NCBI GenBank assembly: GCA_033980235.1 | Contig: CM067068.1 | Span: 1,399,001-1,463,000 of the forward strand | Length of the DNA: 64,000 nucleotides | Reading direction: 5' to 3' | Source: Diadema setosum | Taxonomy: Eukaryota > Echinodermata > Echinoidea > Diadematoida > Diadematidae | Part shown: positions 21,776 through 35,596 of the stretch, in pieces | Numbering within the stretch: position 1 is the stretch's first letter | Layout of the letters: every line of letters begins with the position of its first letter | The notes under the pieces: model-generated | What the model saw: only the letters and a program-made list of their open reading frames with translations | Databases searched by the model: none | What the model was told of the DNA's origin: nothing | Made by a program: the position numbers and the translations under genes

Positions 21776-22040
21776 TGTCCGTCTTCCACCCTTATCTGTC
21801 GGTCTGTCGTCCTGTCGGTCTGTTGATTTGCTTTTTACCGGTCGGTCAGTCGGTTGTCCGTTTGTTTGGGTGTCGGTTCGATGGTCAGTCGGTCGTCAGT
21901 TTGTGGGACTGTCTGTGTGTCTGTTTTTCTCTTTCTTCATATCTGTCGTTGATATATATATATCAGTCAGTCAGCTTTTTTTTTTTTCGGTCTATCCTTG
22001 TGCAAATCTACCTGTCGGTGTGTCGGAGTCGGTCTCACGC
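21776..22040. repeat. Degenerate GTCGGTCTGTCGG-type simple repeat
   Basis: Tetranucleotide-like repetition of TCGG, TCTG, TCAG and TCCG words on the + strand, fading into a TATATATA tract. It accounts for the overlapping long frames at this position. Confidence 0.7.
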
Positions 22041-24038
22041 ATAAAAAAAAAAAGACAACACCAACAAAGGCAAAAACGATATCAACAACATTACGCAAGA
22101 AAAAAAAAATAAAAAAAACAACAACACAAAGGTCGTCAACAGAAGATAGAAAACAAAAACGTTCGTGTTTGTTTCAGTATTTGAAGGTCTGGTTTTCGTG
22201 GGCAGTTTGTAATTCAGAGCTGCGCATTCTTTCGTCACACATATCGCCTATATTGTACCGTTAACTTTGTGCCCTATTTACAGGAGAGCAAAGCACTTCC
22301 TGATGTCTGACATGACAAGAAGGAGGAAAAAAAGAAAAACAAGAGGGGAAAGTGATCTTCACTCGCGTATGCTATCAACAAGAATAAAAAAAAATAGAGA
22401 TTTTTTGTTTTTAGCTGTTGGTAATGTGTGTCTGTGTGTGTGTGTGGTGATGAGGCGGCATTAGTCCGTCTCTATGAAACCCTTTTCATACAGACAATTT
22501 ACTTTGCCGAGAGCTTGTGTATATATGTATGTATGTAAGATATTCTTTTCGGTATTGACCATAGGGCGTCAACATGGGGGTCAGTAAGATTTGTCGGTCG
22601 CGCTGTAGGGGTGTCAACATCAAAGCCATTAGTCACGGGGAATTGCTGAAGGGAATCTACAAAAAGTCATTAGTCGGTCTGCATTGCTAAAGGGAAATCA
22701 GCAATGGAGGTATTAGAGTCGGTCCGAATCACTGGAAAGAATGCCCACTACAGTCATTTACTGGGTCCATTTTATAACCGAGGTACAAATATACCTAATC
22801 AGAATCCAACGAGCCAAAAACTACATAATTCATGTACATGATTTCGTGTACATTCGTGTACATGAACGCACTGTAGTATAAAGTCAAGCTAGTCAAGAGG
22901 TTTACTCTAGGTACATGACACACTTCAACCAACAACAATGTGCAATGCCAACTGATCACACCATTTGAGAGGCATTGATTCTGTCTTGCCTTGTTCGTCC
23001 GAAGTCATTTAAGTGGTCATCTAGTCAGTTAGTTGCAGCTTTAACGCTTCTTATTTTGAGTTGTTAATTTGGTTCTACCTCCCTGTGTCAATTATTCATG
23101 CGAGCTTTCGTAATCGTAATCATCGTATCACTCCATAACTTCGAAATACATGAACATTGACATTATTTTCTCTCTATGCAGATTGATAACATGAAAACAA
23201 GAACAAGCCGGGGAGTTATAATCTCACTCCAGTAATTCTTCAACTTTTCAGCAAATAAACTCAACTTACATTTCTTTTTAGACTTCTGACATGTTTTGGA
23301 TTCATCGCAAGAGTCAACACTGAAAAATTGGGAGTAAATGGAGCAATGGAGAATTTACAATCTAGATGACAATTTTACGATGTTATAATATTATACCATA
23401 TCACTATTTATTTTTGTCGATTTTTCTATTCCATTCGCTACTAGTCAAAAATCTTGGTGGCGTTTGTCCAAACGGTAAGCGATAAATCACTACATTTAAA
23501 TCATTGCGATGGTTACGCCTTTCCGATCACATTACTCTCATACAAAAATCAATTTCAAAAAATTAAACCCTGAGCATTTTTTGTCACTTCGGTCAGCACG
23601 TTTTATGATGCATATCGTTGCGGTGGACTGTGAACGCTGATTGAAAAAGAGCTGAATTCCACCCATTACACATTTGAGTGATGGTTTTCTTTGTCTGCCG
23701 GAAATGTAGAATACCTCATTGTGTAACGATTGACAATGTAATAATTATCATTATTTAGATCATGACATTATTATCATTATTATTGTTACCAGTATTACAA
23801 TTTTTACTGTTACTATCATCACTAATACTATATTCCGGGTCAGGTCACGAGAAACAGTTCAAGAACAGCGCATTTTAACTCATCGCTTCTTGTTCGTGGA
23901 ATCTCGGTTAAAGTAAAAAGTCATCACCTACTGTCATTGTGTATCAGAGAATGTATGGTTGTATACCACATGTAATGACCATTAACGATAATGGTCTTTT
24001 AATTTTAATTATTATTTATTGATCTATTCGTTTATTTA

Positions 24039-24784
24039 TTTATTCTTGGCAATTCGAAAGTGCGAACCAAAAGATACCCGCCCTGTCATTGCCAAAAGTG
24101 AAGTCCATTCCAGGCAAGCCTTTGTCCGTCAGATTTGTCACATGCTCGGGGTGAATGACGTCGACCATTGGTGAACCTTTGAAAGTCACTACAGTGTACG
24201 TCAAGATCAGAAGATACGTTTAACAGATTAACATCTTACAAGTTTTGTTTTCGATGGCAATCTAACTTAGCGAAGTGGAACATTGGAAGAGGAAATTTAT
24301 CGGAAATAAGAGGACATATCAAGAACGGTGCTACTGTATTGTGGCGATTTACAAGTCAGCAAATTCCATTGATAGAGTAGTGCTAGTGCATGCGGAGCAC
24401 ATTTAGTTTGGGATTTTCTCTTTCAAGTAAAATGTTTGTAAAATTATTTAACCGAGCAAATATGTCAACATAATTATATCCTATTTGGATGGCGCCACCC
24501 ATCCCTTTTCTACGGAATATTACTTTCACTAGTTATGGAAATTACCCAAACCTGCTTATATTTGATTTCCACATTGGACGCAATAACTCGACTGTCTGAA
24601 TACGTGTACAGTGGCATTCTGACATTACCGACACGCAACCGAGCAACATGGTATCTACAAAGTCATGAGCTGGATTCGACACTCGTAGCATACACTGTAG
24701 GTGTAATATAAATGAGAATCTTTCAATGGTACAAAAATCGAGTCTTTCATTGTACAAAAAGATATGGAAATACAGCTATGTACA
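24039..24784 (-). other. GABBR2 3' untranslated region (proposed)
   Basis: The first AATAAA on the minus strand after the stop codon is at 24039-24044, with more at 24035-24040 and 24031-24036. That would give a 3' UTR of about 740 nt plus the cleavage offset. No other structure noticed. Confidence 0.4.
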
Positions 24785-25687
24785 TCATACATAATATATC
24801 ATGTTAGCCTTGCCATTTAACTGTAGGAGTCGTAATTGCAAGTCCTGCATTTCAGTGATCAGTGTCCGCTCGTCCGGGTTCAGCGCTTCCTTTTCAGAGG
24901 CTTCCGATGTAGTCGGATCATCCAAGCCCGGCTTGCTACATTTACTGGCGCTCCATCGCCGAGCTAGTGCGGTCATCTCGTCCGCATCTTCCTCGTCATT
25001 GTCTACAATCTCATCGTCCACTTCCTCGTCTCTCACTAAGTCATCATCATCGTCGTCCTCCTCTTCATTGTCCTCCTCAGCTTCCTCCTGCTGCTCTTTC
25101 GCTTTTTCCTTAGGGTCACAGGCAACGTGATCACCACCACTAACACCACCACCACCACCATCATCGCGGAGTTGCATCGTTCTCAATTTGGAAGACAAGC
25201 TATCGCTGCTCCCACCACTTCTCGACCCCTTCAGCGTGCCATACGTCCTTTCCAACACCGTGCTTTTCTCTGTATCTAGATCGGGGCAAATATCGGAGTT
25301 CGTTTCGTCCGTGTCCGTGCTAAAGCGCGCCATCAACGGCGTGTGATGGAAGCTGTTCTCCGAGGCCACGCTCCGGAAGGGCAAAACGGAAGTCCTTCGG
25401 CGTGGCTCGGTGCTTCCAAGCCTGCTCTTCGCGTCGTACCCACTGCTTCTCCGACCTACCGCGCCCAAATTTCCCGTTACCATGCGCCTGTACTCGTGCT
25501 CGAAGCGGTTAACGGCGCAAGACTCCTCGTTGTCGATGGGCGTCTCTGGAAGATGGAGCAACATTTGGAGCTCGTGCTCCCGTCCTGTCGAGTCGAGATC
25601 GTACTCACTCATCTTCCCGAGGCGGTATTGTTCTTCTCGCTCTAGCATCTTCAAAATGCCTTCAAGCTCCGCTATCTTGGAATCAAG
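24785..25687 (-). CDS. GABBR2: GABBR2-like last exon (coiled coil, acidic tail, stop)
   Basis: 300 codons plus TGA. It begins [19 protein letters not shown], a heptad-like coiled coil continuing from the previous exon. Two RRxS sites follow (GRRSSGY at 25435-25458; RRRTSV at 25385-25402), then a Gly run, a 36-residue stretch made mostly of Asp and Glu, a further helical stretch ([12 protein letters not shown]) and the terminal MIYYV. Open frames on the + strand over this exon are antisense shadows. The tail is about twice the length of human GABBR2 after the coiled coil and largely unmatched. Confidence 0.92.
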   Translation of the reverse strand, partial: LDSKIAELEGILKMLEREEQYRLGKMSEYDLDSTGREHELQMLLHLPETPIDNEESCAVNRFEHEYRRMVTGNLGAVGRRSSGYDAKSRLGSTEPRRRTSVLPFRSVASENSFHHTPLMARFSTDTDETNSDICPDLDTEKSTVLERTYGTLKGSRSGGSSDSLSSKLRTMQLRDDGGGGGVSGGDHVACDPKEKAKEQQEEAEEDNEEEDDDDDDLVRDEEVDDEIVDNDEEDADEMTALARRWSASKCSKPGLDDPTTSEASEKEALNPDERTLITEMQDLQLRLLQLNGKANMIYYV

Positions 25688-28600
25688 CTGGATGGAAATA
25701 AAAATGCAAATTTGGAGTTATCAGCTTGAAGATTTATTAACTCCAGATTTAGAGTGCCTTCCAAACGGTGACACGACATTTGCTCCTACGATAATTGCTC
25801 CGGTGTCACTTTCTCCAAGGACTTAGGGTTAGGGTTAGGGCTGTGGTAGGATTTTAGGTCTAGATTAATGTGGGAATTAGGTTACAGGGTTAGGGTTATG
25901 TTTCATGGTAGAATTCATGTTTGGCTTAACGTGCAGATATTTAATGGGAGCAATTGTCGCAGGAGCAAATGTCAAGGAACCCTTACAAACATGTCAAATA
26001 AATCCTAATGTTATTTTAATGTCAGATTTATAGCATAACAATCCAAGTAGAAATTAATTGATAATCTGTAACCTACAAGCAAAAACTGAAACTGTGACCA
26101 AGATTTGAAGATTATACCGTATCTCTGTACTGAAACGATTGTCATGCTACTCATATCTACTGCTGATATCTAAATTGTCAACAAGCATTTACAAAGTGTG
26201 GTAGCGTATCCCTTTCGTTATCAAAGGTCGTATGTTCCTTTTGCAAACGCCACGAAATTTTGTGCATAGTTGAAGAATGATGCCTCCGCATGAAATTTTA
26301 CAGCAACACATCTCATAGTTGTTGTTGTTGTTGTTTTTTTTTAAACTAAAGATATGAAACACGAACCCAACGCCTTTTGACAACAGGATCCCCTTTTGTA
26401 CCGAGAATAACAGTTGGAATTATCTCCTGGTTCGAATAAATTCTCTGTAAATCTATAGTACTGTTTCCCCTTCATCTTAAAGAAGTTTCAAATTGTTTTA
26501 TTCATTATTATTGATTGAAAGGAATCTACGTTTCACGGTAGCAAAAGGGAAACAAGAACTTTAAGGCTTGAATCATTGTGATAGTACTAGGGCTTGATGT
26601 CTTGAATCATTCGTCACCGTGTGATCACTAAAATACACATGTCGTGCAGGGCACCGCGCATGTTCATAATCATGGACAGTAATGGATGATCCCTCTCCAT
26701 CATGTTCTACCTAATGAGATTAATAGTTTGTGCTATTGTCTGAAGGAAATATGTTGCGCTATATGTCACCACCACCTGTTGACACACATGACAGACACAG
26801 ACACCCACACACACTCTTTACCTAAACATTATACACACCCTTTACCTAAACATTATACACACATACATGCACAGAGAGTTTGCATCTGCGCGCACACGCA
26901 CCTTGCGTTTCTCCCTGCGGAAGGCTCGTATATGAATCTCGGCCCGGTAGATACTTTCCTTTAGCTCCGTAGACTCGTCCATGACGAAGCGGCGAGTCCG
27001 ACCTTTGACCTCTAACCCCACTGACCTCGTCACAGGATCGCTGCTGACGCTTATTCGGATAGCATGAAGCTGGAATAGATTAATCAATGGCATGATTAAT
27101 AATCAATGATTAATACTCACTGCATACAGATGCATAAGATTTCAAACTCTCGTAGGATAGGGGCTAACAATGGTTATTCTCGGAAATGATAACGACATTA
27201 ATAATACTGATTAAGTGAGTCATGATATTGACCAAATAGGGACAAGGACGATCGATAAAGCAACAAAGATAAGAACCTTATGAGTTATTGTGTGTTTTTA
27301 CATTCAACCTTGTCTCACTCTCTTTTAAATCAGGTACACTTTATTGATATTTTTCGTTTCGAGAACGCGAGTTATTTACCGTGTTAATTCGCCGTGCTGT
27401 AATTGAATGGCACCGTATTGATAAATGTTTCCTTTTGATGTTGTTTTCATTGTATATTTCTTTTTTCTGTATGATTTGTGTATCATGTTATGTTCCTGTA
27501 TCATGCGATGTAAGTGTTTTTAAGATGCACGAACTTGTGAAAGAACAGCATGTGGCTGAAACGAGTGACCGTGCGGAAATAGAATAAATGAATGAAATGA
27601 ATAGTTTTCGTTTCAAGAACGCGATTTATTTACCTGCATTACCTTTTGACTATCGCTATATTTTTTCATTGTGAACATTCCTCCTCGTAAATCATTAATA
27701 GAAGCAAAATCTAGATGGAATATATGAATACAAGCCGATGTATAGTGGCGAAAAAGAATGATTTCAATCACTACAAGATTAGTGAATTTTGTTCACTTGA
27801 CGTCATTGGCGCAACGCCAGTTGAGTTAAAGGAGATCTCGAATCGATCGATTTTGCACGCACTGTGTGAAAAACGACGCACCCACAAGGATGGAGTGCTT
27901 GCTTACACGATACTTGACGATTTGTGTAAATTCGCCGTGCTGTAACTGAATGGCACGAACAAACCACACCAGCTGGTCAGAATCGTTTGTTGAGGCACAT
28001 ATAGGCCTCTATGCTCTATTGGTGCATGGGCAGAAAGAAATTATAATTGTGGAGGCAATTTTTGCTATACGCCAGTCTGGAACTTTTTGTTTTTGTTTAT
28101 TTTTCCCCAGAGAAAGGAATTCAACAACGCAGCTAGAGACAAAGAGGAATATATAACATCTGGGGACTAATGCATCCTAACAGGCGCCATCACGGCCTAC
28201 TGTCCTTCGTATTAATCATGATCACCAATCATTGTACTATCAAACGTGATGACGAAACCACAGGTTAATAACCTCTAGGTTATGTGTACAATATACCATG
28301 AGCCGAACGAAAATCTCAATAAATCCTCAATGTGAACGTCTGATGATCATAGCGATATGCAAAATATGGAGATTGACTACATCGAAGCGCTATAATAAAT
28401 CATTGTGGAACACCCGACACCATTGATAATGTAGGCAGCTGATTCTGGACGAGCGGATTTTGAACATACACTCATATGAAACAAAAAGTAAATTCAATAT
28501 GTTGTGCAAAAAGAAAGAATTACTATGATTTCGTGAATTATATCCATTTGCACGAACATAGCGTAAACGTTTTTGAATAACTGATCATTCAAAACCTGAT

Positions 28601-31238
28601 CCAATCAATCCGAAAAGTGAGTGCTTCACATTGCATCAATGGCCCTGCAAGTAATGGGACATCCAGGCATTTAGACCTATCACAGAGGGTGCTGACCGTA
28701 CTCCACGTGCGCACCTATAGTCTTTGCATGAGGGCGTATTGAGAGTTGACTTTTTCATTGTTCTTGCATGAATCTCTCAACTAGTGTCTACACTTAAAAA
28801 GGAACAATAATAAGAGGGAATCTCACTTTTGGCACGAAGAGAAGGCACAGCGTGGCGGTGGTGGTGATAAAGATACAGAGCGACACCAGCATGAAAGACA
28901 TCGTGCGGTGGTTGCCCTGGATGACCCAGTTGTTGACCACCACGGCGAGCACGCTCATGATCACGACGTTATAGACGCAGACGGCGATGTAATGCGAGTC
29001 GTTGAGGGCGGGAATCTTCACGTTGCGCGTCTCCCAGGCGAGGAACACACCGAAGAGGAGAAGGAGCCCCTTGTAGGCGTAGAGCGCAACCAGCCATTTG
29101 CTCTGGTGCTGCGACGTACATTCCTCCATGATGGGTGCGTACGCTACCGAACCAGACTCGGACACCTGTCGATTGTAATGTGAAATGGAAAGATCTTAAG
29201 TGATGACATTCAGTTAAATTCAATTCAATTCAATTCAATTAAGTTCAGTTCAGTTCAGTTCAGCTCAGTTCAGTTCAATTCAATTCAATTCGATTCGATT
29301 CGATTCGATTCAATTCAATTCAATTCAATTCAATTCAATTCAATTCAAGTTCAGTACAGTTCAATCCAATTTGATTCGATTCCATTCGATTCAATTCAAT
29401 TTATTTCAGCTCAGTTCAGTTCAATACAATTTGATTCTATTCAGTCCAATTCAATTCAGTTCAATTCAGTTCAGTTCGATTCAATTGTGCTTTATTTCCA
29501 TCCAATAAGAAAAGCTAATACACATCAGTACATATCAATGTACTGATCTCTGTAATTCAATTCAATTCAATTCAATTCAACTCAGTTCAGCTCAGTTCAA
29601 TTCGATTCAATTCAATTCAGTTCAATTCAATTCAATTACATTCACATCAGCTCAGTTCAATTCAATTTTATTCAGTTCAATTCAATTCTATTCAGTTCAA
29701 TTTAATTCAATTCAGTTCGATTTAATTCAATTCAATGCAGTTCAGTTTAATATTTCTATCCAACAGCAAAAGGTAATACACATCGTTACATTACTGATCT
29801 CTGTAATTCAATTTTGTGAAACAACAGCATATTCCATTTCACTGCCTAGTTTCCGATGGCCTTTTCGTTTTAGTCTATGTTCATTCTTCTTTTTGTCTTT
29901 TTTCCTCTCTCTTTCTCTCTCTTTCGTACCTTTTTCGTTTGGTCCCTCTTATTTAAAGATGCTTTACTTCCTTTTAAATGCGATAAATCTTCATACTCTG
30001 AATCTTATGTATGAACTGATTTCGCCGCAATCTTAACAATGCCTAGGAGTGAAACAATCTTTCCTCGAAAATATATATGAGACTCGAGTCAAGGTGGGAG
30101 GGCGCCCTTACCTCGACAGGAAGACGTTTTTCGATGCGAAGCATGGGGTCAAATATTACCCACAATGCAATGAGAATGACGTCAAGGAGGAGGAGAACTC
30201 CGATCATGAGAAACAAGGTCGACTCGTGGAGCATCTGAAGAAATTAATGCCAGCAAGAACATCAACACTAACTTTGAGCACGCTAAGATGACATGTGCAG
30301 CTTACCCAACGAATTTCATGGACGACGAAAAATTCAGTCTGTGGACCAGTTACGGATTCAATGACAATAATTGCTCCTGCGACAATTGTTCCCATAAAAT
30401 ATCTACAAGCTATTAAAGCCAAACATAAATTCTACCCTCAAACTTATATCCCTAACCCTTATTCTAATCCTCGCATCAAACTAAACCTGAATCCCTATCA
30501 CAACCCTAACCATAAGTCCTTGGAGAAAATAAGATCGGAGCAACTGTCGCAGTAGCAAATGTCGTGTCACCCCAGTTACGAGCTTTGATTGCAGTGCACC
30601 TGATACCTTTAAATCAATACCTAGAACCCACATCGCATCCATTGGTTGTTGCTATGCTGGAGAAACCTTGAGAAAGCTTTCCCCCCAGGAACGAACTTCA
30701 CTTCGATATTTAAGAACCACTGGTATATTGCGTTAAAAAGTCATAAACATTAGTGATAAAAAAGAGGAACTAGGTGTGATCACAACCGAACGAATAGGTT
30801 AAATACATTTAGAGTAGCCGAAAAAGATACAGTGATACAAGATAAATTACAAATGTCGGCCACTTTGATAAAGATAGCATCAACTCATTATCATCTAGAA
30901 GAGTGTCAGACAAAGTAATTGCTGCAAATTGCACATTTCATTCCAATTTCTTCATGTATATGGAAAGCGTGATATTGTTGCAAATCAGTTCTTACTATTT
31001 TATCAGAAAATGAGTGACTATATGATAATGGTATGGATAAATTCATACGATGGATTTACGGGAGTAAAAGAGGAATAACTGGAATGGCTCAAAATAGAAG
31101 TTCCAATGAAACAAATGCAATAGAAGTGTGTGCTCTCAAACTCTGGATTAATAAACGAATGCAGACAGACGGTTAGAATTAGGTAAGAAGGGAAATCGAG
31201 CATGACACTTGCGTTCCTCCCAGGGCAATTTGCATAGT

Positions 31239-31292
<54 letters not shown>

Positions 31293-34200
31293 AATGATAT
31301 TGTCTCCGTTTTCTTTTACTCCTCTGGTTGTGTGTTGAAGATGTATTATTGCGGACCTGTGTGTACCTGAAGGTCTGTGCCCAAAACGTAAACCAAGCCA
31401 CTTGTCCCAGGCAAGCCAGAAATAATGGCCCACATGCAAAGATGGAACTTCTTCAGTATGGCTTATTTTCTTTTTCAATGCGTGCATGGACGCGCGTTAC
31501 GCAGCCTGCCAAACTACGTCCGCCCTAGAATGCCGTGCTATGGCCGCGTAAGCATGCATGAAATATCGTCATTTGATTAACCGAATGTTTAGCAGGAGCG
31601 CAAGACGTGAAATGTCATCGGGCAGGCCAATTTCGCTTCTAAATGGAAAGCATTTATCATTCAACAGTCACCCCACCCCAATCAAGCTCTCCATCTTCAG
31701 ACCGTCTTCCGTTCTCAGTCTTCATTCGCTATCTTAGCCGAGGCTATTAAGTCAGCGCTCTAGAGCATGCATCCTCCTCAGGGATTAAAAAATCCATGAT
31801 AAAAGAATTTTAGCGTCACTGATATCGGTTCTTGAATGAAACAATTTAATGTGTTAGTGACTCTCGTTATCTTCTGACTTACATTTGTAGGTGTACTTGT
31901 TATAAATTTCAGGAATAAAGAACTGCATCATTTCTTTATCTCAACGGCAGGCTTTTGATATTATACTGTTACACTATCAATGGCACCGGAAGATTATTAT
32001 ACGCATTTGAATTGCAGATATTGTGAAAGAGTATATCTCCATCATATCAACGAGTGCATTATGACAGAATGACTCCCAACTAAGATAGTTTCATTCAGTT
32101 AGAGTTACTCTCCTCGATGATCAGAGGGTTGAGAGTAAGAACAATCCGTGGAAACAACACCACGGCGAAGGTCACTCAAGTTCAACCTTACTTAAGAATA
32201 ATTGATGACTATCAATATTCCGAGAAATGTATAAACGTTGAAATGTGGAAAGGCTAGGAAAGGTTAAAAAAAAAAAAGGTCATGATTTTTTGGTAGCATG
32301 CTTCATTGGCAAGTAAATAAAACAAAAACAAAAACACCCCCGGAACAAACAATTTGAAAGCAAAAAGAGGAAGAAATGTCTATAGTACTAAATGGTAACC
32401 TAAGGTGTCAAATAGAAACTATTGTCGCTCGGTCTTTTTATTGAGAAAAATGTGTTCTATGGACAACACAAGAAAAACACTGAGATTTTGTGTGTGTTTA
32501 TGTGCGTGAGCATGTGCGTGTGTATTATGATACGATATGGTAGCTTTGAGGTTTCAAACAGAAACAAATGTCGCTCGATCTTTTGATTGAGAAAATTGTG
32601 TTCTAAAGTTGTCCATATAATGGACAACACATAACTTTGATGAATGGGCTTGTGCGCGTGTGCTTGTGCGTTAATGTATCTTATATGAGAGAGTTTCTAA
32701 CGTTTGATTGTGCTTAATAACTTCTTAAAAACACTACATTTCAGGATTTAGTATCCGTAGCAGAAAAAAGGAATGAAAATTGATATCCCTTCATATTTCA
32801 ACAAAGAAAAGAAAACGGTTTTGGGTACAAATTTGATTTCGAAGAATCGGATGTGCGACTGTATGAACATCAAAAAGAAAAAAGAAAAAAGAAAAAAGCA
32901 ATTGAAATCCTTAACTTCAAGACAGCGATGACGAATGACATCCCTGAAAAGAAGATTTGCCAGAAAGAGCACACTGTGGATTGGAATGACGGCTTTAATA
33001 GCCTTAATGAATGTCATCCATCTATTGTATTTATAGACCGTTACTAGCAAATTCGTCTACATAACCAACTTTTATGTCTAAAATCTTAACATGAAACAGC
33101 TGGACGTTAGAGAGATCGACAACGGAAAAAAAAAACAATCTATATAGCGCACAATTATAGTATAACGACAGCAAAAAAAAAATCTCACTACAGACACAAC
33201 AAGTAGGATTTCTTAAGTTTGTGGATTTGAAATTCGAGTCAAGGCTGGCAAAATTAAGAAAACTCAGGAACAACAACAAAAATCGACAATGATGCCGTGT
33301 GATAACCCCACCTTGCGTTTGATAACCCTGCTCGTAGCATGGGTGATGATGTGATAGACTCGGTAGGTTTTCACGAACATAGAACCAAAGGCCAGAGAGA
33401 ACCCAAGGGCGAGGAATGAAACACGGATCTGTGGAAAATCAGTGTTTTGAATTATTTTACAAAAAATATTATTACATTACGTACAACATTGACAAGGAAT
33501 GCATTCGCTAAATGTGTATAGTGCACACTTTCTTTGACATAATAGATGTTCACAAAAAAAAAAAAAAACTCACTCAGAATTAACGAAGGTGAATTAAAGG
33601 GATGATACAGTATTGGTGGAGGTGAGAATTGGGCTTTTAACTTTTTGCGAGATATCAAGAAAACACTTATGATATAGTACAGAGCATACCATGTTAAGAG
33701 GAATTCAAAGTTTATTTGATGAAAATCGGGTGTGGAATGACTGAAACATTCAAAAACAAAGTAAAACAAAGCGATCGTAATAAAGTGTGGGTCCCACACT
33801 ATATAAGAATCGCTCTTTTTTGGATATCTCAGCCATTTCAAAACCAATCTTCATCAAATAAATGTTGAATTGCTCATATAATTACATGCTCTTTCATATT
33901 TCATAAGAGGTTTCTCATTATCTCACCAAAAAAAAATGTTAGAAACCTGAAATTAGGTGTCAACCAAAACTGTACGATCCCTTTAATGCACGTGTGTATG
34001 TAATTATACATGAGTATCTACAATGTAGGGATTAAAAGCTCTTTCTCAGCATATCATACATACATACCTAGATACACACAAACATATGTACACACACACA
34101 CACATACACAAACATAAACACGTATGAATAAAGGAAAATGGACGTAAACCTGTAGGTACTATTTACACACACGCTTAAAGATGAGTTGAAAAAGAAAGAT

Positions 34201-34484
34201 ACATAGCCATATTTTACTTTTTTATCATATCAGAATCATGTATTCAACATGGAATTAAATTTCGACCAAAGCACCATATTCCATCTGATGCTGGGCATTT
34301 AGCCAGAAATGAATATAGTGGACACAAAAGTGAGAGAGAGAGATGAAAGTGATATTGTAGCGTAACGAGTGCTCCCCCACCCCCACAGAAAAAAGACATA
34401 AAGCGAACTTGACATGAAAGCAAAATTCCCCTCTCCCTTCTTCACCCTCAAACAATGAAATAAAGCAAAATAGTGAGAGAGAGA

Positions 34485-34529
<45 letters not shown>

Positions 34530-35527
34530 ATCCCCCAACTCTAGCCGCATCGCCAATGTTGTCCTCCAACAGGGTAGATACAGAGACCAATCCATATATG
34601 CATGAAGCTAAGTTCCATGATATATGCAACCTCTTGATGTGTATGCGCTTGTAAATGATGATCACTTCTGACCATGCGGTACATTAGCGTCAGTTCACCT
34701 ATTCCCACCCGGGTCACTCGACCTTGAGCTCAGCGTGTGTCTAAAGCGAGATAATAATAACCTCGACCTTGACAAAAAAGAGAAGAAGTACAATGAGACG
34801 CTCGATCCATTTGCATGATGTGCTTTTCTCCACTTCAATTTTCTTCCTTTCATTCTTGCGAGAGATTCAAGCGAACACAAACGACCGTTTTACGACTTGC
34901 AGACGGCCAAAAAAAAAAAAAAGAAGAAGAAAACCTTTGCATTCATTTTGATTGGATCGCTGCTTTCACTTCCCAGAAAATTCTTATGTGAAAAAGGCAT
35001 CTGGGAGGAAAAAAATGCGTTTCTCTCATCCGCTTTCAAATCAGTTCCTATTCAAGCCACTGAGTGAAAATGCATGCCTCTCCGAATGTCTATGTACATA
35101 TAAGTCTAGCGTTAAACTGAAGCTAACGAAACTGACCAGACTGTTCAGGTCGAAACCTTTTATTCTATTTATTATGTTCATCGACAAAATGCCCTACCGT
35201 GAGTGGAAATATATAGCGATAACAACATACAGGAGCGCCTATATTGCATGTTGTGAGTACCTTGCCTGTGCGAGAAAATTGTTTTTTATTTCAATCCGTC
35301 CATGTCATGTCAATCACAGTAGCTTTTCGGAAATATATTATATGTGACTGATGTTTTACCCAGGAATAAGTGCGACAAGGAATCTCCTCCACTATAACAT
35401 GGCTATATATTGTAGGTCTCCAGGCTTGTCCGTGCAAACCTCAGATGAAGAGTCGAATGATGGAAGGCGACTGTTATCCGCTTCTCTACCCCTTCCCCTC
35501 CCCTCCCCCTTCCCTTCCCCCTACCCC

Positions 35528-35596
<69 letters not shown>

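Larger units (their letters stand above)
16091..24038. other. Intergenic region between convergent SLC30A9 and GABBR2
   Basis: No ORF here resembles a known protein or shows exon borders. It includes GTTTT repeats (16792-16811), (GTTT)n (18331-18350), a diverged ~45-bp tandem duplication with CRE-like words (18996-19086), a purine-rich tract (20380-20520) and a degenerate TCGG/TCTG block (21776-22040). The rest is plain AT-rich sequence in which I see nothing. Confidence 0.6.

Noticed and set aside
24801..25826. Ser-rich and other open frames on the + strand over the last receptor exon
   Set aside because: Antisense shadows of the GABBR2 tail, whose minus-strand frame has the protein similarity and splice sites.
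25820..25900. Interstitial telomere from chromosome fusion
   Set aside because: The TTAGGG words are few and occur at the same place in three copies of one MITE, so they belong to the element.
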